Positions 41,377 to 47,638 of a DNA stretch of 47,638 bases are shown piece by piece. Each line of letters opens with the position of its first letter. Position 1 is the first letter of the stretch. The notes beneath the pieces were generated by a model. It was given only the letters and a program-made list of their open reading frames with translations. It was not told the DNA's origin and did no database searches. Origin of the DNA: Leucobacter sp. 7(1) (GTDB lineage Bacteria; Actinomycetota; Actinomycetes; Actinomycetales; Microbacteriaceae); NCBI RefSeq assembly GCF_900163635.1, contig NZ_FUID01000097.1, positions 1-47,638 of the forward strand, in the 5' to 3' direction. The position numbers and the translations under genes were made by a program.

Positions 41377-42051
41377 CTAGACCGCCGTGGCGAACCGGTA
41401 GCCCACTCCGCGCACCGTGGAGATCAGAGAGTCGCGGCCCAGCTTGCGTCGGAGCGACCCCACGTGCACCTCGAGCGCACGGCTGAACCCCGTCCACTCG
41501 CTCCCCCACACCTCACGGATCATCCGGTCCCGCGGTACTGCAACGCCGGGGTAGCGAACGAGCATCGCGAGAATGTCGAATTCCTTGGGTGTCAGATCGA
41601 TCGGGTCACCGTCGACCGTGACGATACGCCGCAGCGGATCGACATGCAAGCCATCGAGACTGACGCCCGGTTCGGCGCCCCAGTCTTCCGGGGCAGCGCG
41701 CACCCGTCGCGTGACCGCTTCGAGCCGAGCCAGAAGTTCCCGTACGTCGTAGGGTTTCACGAGAAAGTCATCGGCTCCAGCGTGCAGTCCGCGAATACGC
41801 TCCTCGATCTGCCCGCGCGCGGTCGCGACAATGATGGGCACACCGGACACCGCCCGGATCCTGCGGCACACTTCGGTGCCGTCGAGGTCGGGAAGCCCGA
41901 GATCCAACAGCACTGCTTCAGTTTCTGCGTTCACCGCCGCGAGCGCGGAAGCACCGTCTGCCACACAGTGCGTGGCGTACCCGGATTTGCGAAGGAAGGC
42001 GCTGAGCGCGGCTGACATTCGCACGTCGTCCTCAACGATCAAGATGCGCAT
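41377..42051 (-). CDS. OmpR-family response regulator of the glu locus
   Basis: A 224-residue regulator: receiver domain with acidic pair in IVEDDVRM, phospho-acceptor Asp50 (VLLDLGLPDLDG) and Lys in FLVKPYD. The winged-helix DNA-binding domain is at about 130-222 (LTPKEFDILAMLVRYPG, RALEVHVGSLRRKLG, VRGVGYRF). ATG 42051 follows AGGTGG. It heads a tightly coupled regulator-kinase-TAXI operon and probably acts on the CTTGAG repeat before gluA. Confidence 0.95.
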   Translation of the reverse strand: MRILIVEDDVRMSAALSAFLRKSGYATHCVADGASALAAVNAETEAVLLDLGLPDLDGTEVCRRIRAVSGVPIIVATARGQIEERIRGLHAGADDFLVKPYDVRELLARLEAVTRRVRAAPEDWGAEPGVSLDGLHVDPLRRIVTVDGDPIDLTPKEFDILAMLVRYPGVAVPRDRMIREVWGSEWTGFSRALEVHVGSLRRKLGRDSLISTVRGVGYRFATAV

Positions 42052-42089
42052 ACCCCACCACCTTTGGCTCGCCCGCGCGGGTTTCCTCC

Positions 42090-42095
42090 ACCCTA
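42090..42095 (-). promoter_or_regulatory. Candidate -10 of the regulator-kinase-TAXI operon
   Basis: TAGGGT on the minus strand, 38 bp before ATG 42051. This one is not leaderless: a leader of about 30 nt with a ribosome site would result. Confidence 0.4.
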
Positions 42096-42180
42096 GTGGG
42101 CACAGGCTCGGTCTCGGAATCCGGCCAGGTTCGGGTGTCCTGTGGCGAGAGCGGCCGACACCGATCAACCTCCCACGCAC

Positions 42181-42216
42181 GGAGGCCCCCGGGATCATGC
42201 GATCCCGGGGGCCTCC
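42181..42216 (-). terminator. Perfect 16-bp hairpin terminator after gabD
   Basis: GGAGGCCCCCGGGATC-ATGC-GATCCCGGGGGCCTCC is a mismatch-free 16-bp stem with a tetraloop, 15 bp past the gabD stop. It should isolate the gab genes from the regulator operon downstream. Confidence 0.85.
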
Positions 42217-42231
42217 GTAGTGCTCAGCGCG

Positions 42232-43701
42232 TTAGTTGCGCGGCAGCAGCGTGTACTTCGACGAGAGGAACTCGTGGATGCCCTCGAAGCCGCCCTCGCG
42301 GCCGAGGCCGGACTGCTTGAGGCCACCGAACGGTGCCGCAGCGTTGGAGACAAGGCCGGTGTTCAGACCCATCATGCCGCTCTCGAGCTTCTCGATCATG
42401 CGGTGGCCACGGTGGATGTTCTCCGTGAACACGTAGCTGATCAGGCCGTACTCGGTGTTGTTCGCGATCTCGACGGCTTCTTCTTCTGTCGAGAAACGAA
42501 TCACGCCGAGGAGCGGTCCGAAGATCTCCTCGCGCATGATTGCAGACTGCGGCGTGAGGTGGTCAACAACGGTGGGCTGGAAGAAGTTGCCCGGGCCGTC
42601 GATGGCTTCGCCACCGGTGACGACCGTGGCGCCCGTGTCCACTGCGTCCTGAACGAGACGTGCGGTGTTCGCCACAGCTTTGTCGTCGACGAGCGCGCCA
42701 ATGTCGTAACCCTCTTCGGCACCGCGGCCGATCGAGAAGGCAGCAACCTTCTCGCTCACACGGCGCACGAACTCGTCCGCGACGGACTCGTGCACAATGA
42801 CGCGGTTGGCGGCGGTGCAGGCCTGGCCGATGTTGCGGAACTTCGCGAGCATCGCGCCCTCGACCGCGCGGTCGAGATCTGCGTCTTCGAACACGATGAA
42901 GGGGGCGTTGCCGCCGAGCTCCATGGAGGTGCGGAGCACGTTCTGCGCCGCGGCCTCGAGCAGCTTCACACCCACCGGGGTGGATCCCGTGAAGCTGAGC
43001 TTACGCAGACGCGTGTCCGAGAGGAGGGCGCTCGACTGCGCGCTCGACTTGGACGTCGCGACGACGTTCACCACACCGGCCGGAAGGCCAGCCTCTTCGA
43101 GCAGCTGCGCGAAGAAGATTGTGGTGAGCGGCGTCAGAGCGGCCGGCTTGATGACCACGGTGCAGCCCGCGGCCAGAGCCGGAGCGATCTTGCGGGTCGC
43201 CATCGCAAGCGGGAAGTTCCACGGCGTGATGAAGTAGCACGGGCCGACAGGAATCTGCGAGACGAGCATGTTGCCCGTGCCCTCGGGGTTCTGGCGGTAG
43301 TCACCGGGGACGCGCACGGCCTCCTCGGAGAACCAGCGCAAGAACTCGCCGCCGTAGTTGACCTCGCCCCGAGCCTCGGCGATGGGCTTGCCCATTTCCA
43401 TGCTCATGAGCAGCGCAAAATCTTCCTTGCGCTCCATAAGGAGGTCGAAGGTGCGGCGGAGGATGTTCGAGCGCTCGCGGCTGGGGGTCGCGGCCCACGC
43501 AGCCTGCGCGGCGACGGCAGCGTCGAGGGCGCGGACGCCGTCCTCAACGGTGGCGTCAGCGATCGACTTGATGACCTCGCCTGTCGCGGGATCGTGCACA
43601 TCGAGCGTCGCGCCCGAGGTGGACGGCTCCCAGGTGCCGCCGATGCCGAGGCCGGACTGGACGCGGTCGAGCAGTTCCTGCTCGTTGGGCTTCAAAGCCA
43701 T
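42232..43701 (-). CDS. gabD: NAD(P)-dependent succinate-semialdehyde dehydrogenase
   Basis: A 489-residue aldehyde dehydrogenase oxidising succinate semialdehyde to succinate, the last step of the GABA shunt. The family sites are ITPWNFPLAMATRKIAPALA, KPAALTPLT, FTGSTPVG, catalytic Glu in MELGGNAPFIVF, catalytic Cys in GQACTAANR and EEIFGPLLGV. Length is normal. ATG 43701 follows AAAGGA within a TCCTTTCGAAAGGA palindrome in the 27-bp gap after gabT. Confidence 0.94.
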   Translation of the reverse strand: MALKPNEQELLDRVQSGLGIGGTWEPSTSGATLDVHDPATGEVIKSIADATVEDGVRALDAAVAAQAAWAATPSRERSNILRRTFDLLMERKEDFALLMSMEMGKPIAEARGEVNYGGEFLRWFSEEAVRVPGDYRQNPEGTGNMLVSQIPVGPCYFITPWNFPLAMATRKIAPALAAGCTVVIKPAALTPLTTIFFAQLLEEAGLPAGVVNVVATSKSSAQSSALLSDTRLRKLSFTGSTPVGVKLLEAAAQNVLRTSMELGGNAPFIVFEDADLDRAVEGAMLAKFRNIGQACTAANRVIVHESVADEFVRRVSEKVAAFSIGRGAEEGYDIGALVDDKAVANTARLVQDAVDTGATVVTGGEAIDGPGNFFQPTVVDHLTPQSAIMREEIFGPLLGVIRFSTEEEAVEIANNTEYGLISYVFTENIHRGHRMIEKLESGMMGLNTGLVSNAAAPFGGLKQSGLGREGGFEGIHEFLSSKYTLLPRN

Positions 43702-43728
43702 AATTCAGTGTCCTTTCGAAAGGAGCGG

Positions 43729-45069
43729 TTAGGCGTTTGCCTTGAGCGCGTCTGCAACGATCTGCAGGCCCTCGCGGAGCAGCTCATCGGAGATCGAGAG
43801 CGGCGGAAGGAAGCGGACCACGTTGCCGTAGGTGCCGCAGGTGAGGAGGATAACAGCCTCGTTCGCAGCGTGCTTTGCGATCGCGCTTGTCAGCGCTGCG
43901 GCGGGCGTGGTGGTGCCCGACTCGACGAACTCGACAGCCATCATGGCGCCGCGGCCGCGGATGTCGCCGATGCGGTCATCGGTCTTCTGCAGTTCGGTGA
44001 AGAACTCCGTGATGATTGCGCCGATCTCGCGTGCGCGCTCGGTCAGGTTTTCCTTCTCGTAGGTGTCGATCGTTGCGAGGGCTGCGGCACACGCGATCGG
44101 GCTGCCCGTGTAGGTGCCGCCGAGGCCACCTGCGTGAGCGGAATCCATGATTTCGGCGCGGCCGGTCACAGCCGACAGGGGCAGGCCACCGGCGATGCCC
44201 TTTGCGGTGGTGACGAGGTCAGGAACAACGCCCTCCTGGTTCGCAGCGAACATGTCGCCCGTGCGCGCGAAGCCGGTCTGCACCTCGTCGAGGATGAAGA
44301 CAACGTTGTTCGCGGTTGCCCACTCCTGCAGTGCGGGGAGGAAGCCGGCTGCGGGCTCGATGAAGCCGCCCTCGCCCTGGATCGGCTCGATGATGATCGC
44401 GGCAAGGTTGCCGGCGCCCACCTGCTTCTCGATCTGCGTGATCGACACTGCCGCAGCCTCGACGCCGGACAGGCCATCGCGGTACGGGTAGGAGGTCGCG
44501 ACGCGGTAGACCTCGGGAGCGAAGGGACCGAAGCCATCCTTGTACGGGATGTTCTTCGCGGTCATCCCCATGGTGAGGTTTGTGCGGCCGTGGTACGCGT
44601 GGTCGAAGACGACGACGGCGTTCTTCTTGGTGAAGTGGCGAGCAATCTTGATCGCGTTCTCCACTGCCTCTGCGCCCGAGTTGAAGAGCGCGGAACGCTT
44701 CTCGTGGTCGCCGGGGGTGACCTCGTTGAGCTTCTCAGCAACGGCGACGTAGCCCTCGTACGGGGTGACGGTGAAGCAGGTGTGCGTGAACTGCTGGACC
44801 TGTGCGGTCACAGCCTCGACAACTGCGGGTGCCGAGTTGCCCACGCCGGTCACGGCGATGCCGGAGCCCAGGTCGATGAGCGAGTTGCCGTCGGCGTCAA
44901 CCATGACGCCGCCGCCTGCGGCGACGATCGACACGGGCAGTGCCACACCCACGCCAGCGGCAACTGCGGCGTTCTTACGCGCGATCAGTTCCTGCGACTT
45001 CGGGCCAGGAATGCTGGTAACAAGCTTGCGCTCCTGCGGAAGCGAGGGGCCGCCGATGACATCGACCAT
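43729..45069 (-). CDS. gabT: 4-aminobutyrate aminotransferase
   Basis: A 446-residue class-III PLP-dependent transaminase converting GABA plus 2-oxoglutarate to succinate semialdehyde plus glutamate. Key parts are SLIDLGSGIAVTGVGNS, FNSGAEAVENAIKIAR, AYHGRTNLTMGMT, the PLP-aspartate region ILDEVQTGFARTG and the PLP lysine in TTAKGIAGGLPL. ATG 45069 has AAGGAG upstream; the extension to 45114 is unsupported. First gene of gabTD. Confidence 0.95.
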   Translation of the reverse strand: MVDVIGGPSLPQERKLVTSIPGPKSQELIARKNAAVAAGVGVALPVSIVAAGGGVMVDADGNSLIDLGSGIAVTGVGNSAPAVVEAVTAQVQQFTHTCFTVTPYEGYVAVAEKLNEVTPGDHEKRSALFNSGAEAVENAIKIARHFTKKNAVVVFDHAYHGRTNLTMGMTAKNIPYKDGFGPFAPEVYRVATSYPYRDGLSGVEAAAVSITQIEKQVGAGNLAAIIIEPIQGEGGFIEPAAGFLPALQEWATANNVVFILDEVQTGFARTGDMFAANQEGVVPDLVTTAKGIAGGLPLSAVTGRAEIMDSAHAGGLGGTYTGSPIACAAALATIDTYEKENLTERAREIGAIITEFFTELQKTDDRIGDIRGRGAMMAVEFVESGTTTPAAALTSAIAKHAANEAVILLTCGTYGNVVRFLPPLSISDELLREGLQIVADALKANA

Positions 45070-45097
45070 AAGGGTTCTCCTTGCGTGGGTTTCGCGC

Positions 45098-45240
45098 GTG
45101 CGGCAGCACCGCACACGCGTCCGATTGATTCGGGTTCAGCATAGCCCCGCTAGCGATCCCGCATCTGTGCCAGAATGGAGATCAATCAGACAATCTTTCG
45201 CCACATTGGCATTGCTTCTGGCAATCACGGTTAGGGAGCC
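45098..45240. promoter_or_regulatory. gabT / pucR-type regulator intergenic control region
   Basis: TATGCT at 45138-45143 (minus) is a -10 candidate for gabT. GATTGAT (45123-45129) and its reverse complement ATCAATC (45181-45187) flank it, and TGGCAwT motifs recur at about 45207 and 45219 before the regulator gene. A small hairpin GTGCGG-CAGCA-CCGCAC (45098-45114) lies in the gabT leader. Which of these the regulator binds cannot be decided here. Confidence 0.4.
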
Positions 45241-45243
45241 CCT

Positions 45244-46824
45244 GTGACCCTCGCGACACTCCCGGATGGGGGCACCCATCCCACAATCGAGCTCGGCGAA
45301 CTCCTGCATCAGTACCAGCTGAGCCTGGTACTGATCGCTGGCTCGGATGAGCTGACCGCGGCCAGGCCCGTGCAGTGGGTCCACGTCAGCGAGCTCGAAG
45401 ATCCCACCCCGTTCCTCCCTGCGCGCACGGTACTCCTCACGACGGGTGCCCGTTTCGATGCGGTGCAGGATCAGACCGAGGCCGACGCCTATGCGAGGCG
45501 GCTCATCGACGCTGGCACCTCGGCGCTCGGGGTCGCTGTTGGGCTGCACTGGGACCGTGTTCCCGCGTCGCTCGTCGCCGCCTGCGACAGGCTCGGTCTG
45601 CCCCTCTTCCGCGTGCCCTACGACACCGCGTTTATTGAGATCGTGCAAACCACAGCCAGGCTCCTTGACGCGCAGACCCGGGATCGCGACATCTGGGCAA
45701 TCGACTCACAGCGCGCCGTCACGACAGCGTCGTTGCATCGCGACGGCCTCGGCGCCGCAGTGCGGGAGGCCGCCGCGCGACTCGGCCGCTGGGTCGGGAT
45801 CACTGATCGCTCCGGTCGACTCGTCGAGTTCGCGTCGTTTCCCGGCAGCGTCGCCCCGCAGCCGGACTGGATCCGACGCGAAACCCGCCACCTTGTCGAG
45901 CGCGGCCTCAGCGCCGGCCGGATCGGCGGGGAGAAAAGCGCGGAAGGCACCCCCAGCGCGGGGCTGCAAATGCAGGCGCTCGGTCGCCAGGGTCAGATCT
46001 TGGGCGTCCTCGTCGTCGCTGATGCGGGCGCCCCGGACACCGCGGAACGCACCCTGCTTGGACTCATCGCAGCCCTCGCCACCGTGCAACTTGAACACCG
46101 CGCAGGAATCGGAGCAGCACAGGCGTCGCTGCGCGGCGCAATTCTCGAGCTCCTCATCTCGGGTCAGATCCCGCTCGCCGAACGTCTCGCTGAGGGCACA
46201 CTCACGCGCATTCCGGCCGGGGCCATCGCGGTCGTGCGCTACCGGAGCCCGGCCGAGCCGGATCCCAGCTTCACCGAGGACCTGCTCTCACTCGACGCAG
46301 GGAGTCCCGGGCTCATCGGGGCAAGCTACGCCGAAGCCCCTCTGATCGTCGCCGAAACCCGGCACCTGCCCGCCGTGCGCCGCCTGCTTGTCGCCCATCA
46401 TCTGCCCGCCGGGATCTCCGAGCGCGGCACTCTCACCGGGCTCAGCGAACTCCTGGGCCAGGCCGATCGCGCGCTCGAGCACGCACTCGCCTCTGTCGCG
46501 GTCACCCCTGTCGATTACCGCCCCGAACTGCATGGCGGTGTCCTCCGACTCCTCGCGGGTCAGCCCGAGGCGGCGAGTCGCGCTGCCGCACTCCTGGGGC
46601 CGGTACGTCACCACGACGAACGGCACGACGACCGCATCGAAGAAAGCCTGGCGACCTGGCTCGCCCACCACGGGCAGACGAGCCCCGCGGCCAGTGAACT
46701 CGGCATCCACCGCCACACGCTGAAGGCGCGCGTGCAGACCGCCGCGAGTCTGCTCCAGCTCGACCTCGACTCCCCCGATGCGCGCGCTGAGCTCTGGGCT
46801 GCCCTGACACTCGCGCCGCGCTAG
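45244..46824 (+). CDS. PucR-family transcriptional regulator, probably of GABA use
   Basis: A 526-residue regulator. The N-terminal PucR domain (about 15-130: ELLHQYQLSLVLIAGSD, PARTVLLTTGARF) is followed by a GAF-like central region and the C-terminal PucR-type helix-turn-helix (SLATWLAHHGQTSPAASELG, IHRHTLKARVQTAASLLQLD, about 470-520). GTG 45244 follows AGGGAG. Divergence from gabT matches Corynebacterium glutamicum, where a PucR-type GabR activates the gab operon, so the same role is inferred. Confidence 0.9.
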   Translation: MTLATLPDGGTHPTIELGELLHQYQLSLVLIAGSDELTAARPVQWVHVSELEDPTPFLPARTVLLTTGARFDAVQDQTEADAYARRLIDAGTSALGVAVGLHWDRVPASLVAACDRLGLPLFRVPYDTAFIEIVQTTARLLDAQTRDRDIWAIDSQRAVTTASLHRDGLGAAVREAAARLGRWVGITDRSGRLVEFASFPGSVAPQPDWIRRETRHLVERGLSAGRIGGEKSAEGTPSAGLQMQALGRQGQILGVLVVADAGAPDTAERTLLGLIAALATVQLEHRAGIGAAQASLRGAILELLISGQIPLAERLAEGTLTRIPAGAIAVVRYRSPAEPDPSFTEDLLSLDAGSPGLIGASYAEAPLIVAETRHLPAVRRLLVAHHLPAGISERGTLTGLSELLGQADRALEHALASVAVTPVDYRPELHGGVLRLLAGQPEAASRAAALLGPVRHHDERHDDRIEESLATWLAHHGQTSPAASELGIHRHTLKARVQTAASLLQLDLDSPDARAELWAALTLAPR

Positions 46825-46864
46825 CCCGGTGATCACCTGACCAGCGCGGCGCGATGCGGGCCGG

Positions 46865-47497
46865 CTACTCGGCGGTTCCGAAACGCGCGTCGATCTCGAC
46901 CCGCACGCCGATGTCGTGCACGGTGACCTCCGGCGGTGCCCCCGCGTCAGCCATCATCGCGAAGCGCGGGGCGCCAATCGGCGCGACGCCGCGGCCCGCA
47001 CTTGTGTCGCGAATCTCGCGCAGCGCAAGCGCCGGCCCGCCCAGCGCGGCCGCATAGTCGGCGGCGGCGCTCTGGGCGTCCACAACTGCGGCCGCCCGCA
47101 ACTCTCGCAGCACGGCCTGCCGCGCGGGATCGCTCAGCTTCCAGGACACGTTCGCATCGGTGCCAGCCTCAGCGAATTCGGTGGTGAGCGCACCGACGAG
47201 GTCAAGCGCCACGAGTTCCACACCCACGCTCACGTTGGCACGGTGTTCCACGATCTGTGCGCCGCGCTCGTCGCGCCATGAATTCGTGTACGTCGTCACT
47301 GCCTCCGCGGTATAGCTTTCCGCGGATCCGTCGGCCACGAGCTGCTGGGCACGCTCGACAAGCTGTGCGTGGCGCGCGCCCGCCGCAGCTACAACCGCGG
47401 CGCGTTCGGGCCCCGTGTGCGACGCGCCCAGCTGCACCTCTGCGCGATCTGCAGGTAACCGACCCTCCGCAGCTCCGGTCACAATGATCTCGGTCAT
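46865..47497 (-). CDS. SIMPL-domain (DUF541) protein
   Basis: A 210-residue protein covering one SIMPL domain from MTEIIVTGAAEGRLPADRAE through TYTNSWRDERGAQIVEHRAN to the C-terminal VTVHDIGVRVEIDARF. Many relatives are secreted, but this one lacks a signal peptide with the start at ATG 47497 and should be cytosolic. The frame is open to 47599, without a convincing upstream start; ATG 47509 (four codons earlier) is possible. Function of the family is largely unknown. Convergent with the pucR-type gene, with GGTGATCACC in the 40-bp gap. Confidence 0.85.
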   Translation of the reverse strand: MTEIIVTGAAEGRLPADRAEVQLGASHTGPERAAVVAAAGARHAQLVERAQQLVADGSAESYTAEAVTTYTNSWRDERGAQIVEHRANVSVGVELVALDLVGALTTEFAEAGTDANVSWKLSDPARQAVLRELRAAAVVDAQSAAADYAAALGGPALALREIRDTSAGRGVAPIGAPRFAMMADAGAPPEVTVHDIGVRVEIDARFGTAE

Positions 47498-47638
47498 GCA
47501 CTCCCCCATTCGCTCGCCGCGGCCCCTCGACCACGCACTCCGAACACTACTCGCGCGTCCCGCGCGGGTCCAGGGCTGCCCGGTGTCCTGCCACCACATC
47601 CGCCCTCACCACTGATGATCATCCACCCCATCGATACC

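Noticed and set aside
43937..43947. Third match to the TetR operator core (GCCATCATGGC)
   Set aside because: It is inside gabT coding sequence and explained by the codons for Met-Met-Ala; it only serves to show that the core can occur by chance.
42142..45144. A 1000-residue plus-strand open frame spanning gabD and gabT
   Set aside because: It lies antisense to two unmistakable enzyme genes and arises from high-GC codon bias; its protein is His/Arg/Asp-rich with no domain and no ribosome site.

Overview
The window is high-GC bacterial chromosome with actinobacterial gene content. Evidence for this is the recG/rsmD/coaD/yceD/rpmF/rnc/mutM/smc housekeeping set, gluABCD with an adjacent two-component system, gabT/gabD with a divergent PucR-type regulator, and many genes that look leaderless. 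Protein style and gene order fit the family Microbacteriaceae, with a Leucobacter-like organism my best guess. That placement is inference. I see no rRNA, tRNA, CRISPR array, insertion sequence or prophage.

Layout, left to right. Positions 1-177 are a non-coding tandem heptamer tract next to the 3' end of smc (191-4009, minus). Positions 4150-22538 are an accessory block of small stress, regulatory and metabolic genes on both strands: OsmC, DUF4260, HAD, a TipA-type MerR regulator, MepB, an orphan DNA methyltransferase, a ChaA antiporter, a TetR/metallo-beta-lactamase-fold pair, ddh, aceA, rarA, MmcQ/YjbR, a monooxygenase, higBA, a large membrane protein, and WGR-like and SAP/DUF6434 proteins. 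Then comes the minus-strand cluster coaD-yceD-rpmF-rnc-mutM (25735 to 22686). In many actinobacteria smc follows mutM directly, so the accessory block appears to split that cluster. A two-gene ABC exporter plus a NarL-type two-component system (25759-29799) sits between coaD and recG. rsmD diverges from recG and is followed by hipBA.

The right part holds nitrogen and amino-acid metabolism. On the minus strand, an OmpR-type regulator, its kinase and an orphan TAXI lipoprotein are translationally coupled (42051 to 39025) and lead into gluABCD, a glutamate-type ABC importer, followed by a TauE/SafE protein. A CTTGAG direct repeat with 11-bp period lies upstream of gluA where a response regulator would bind. 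Next is the GABA degradation pair gabT-gabD with a divergent PucR-type regulator. A SIMPL-domain protein closes the window. Taken together this end would import glutamate on demand and convert GABA to succinate.

The most general signal is promoter architecture. At least fifteen genes have a TAnnnT hexamer exactly 6 or 7 nt before the ATG or GTG, leaving no room for a Shine-Dalgarno sequence; these are probably leaderless. The rule also moves several start codons. At four regulators (merR, tetR, higBA, hipBA) a palindrome is superimposed on the promoter, giving testable autoregulatory operators.
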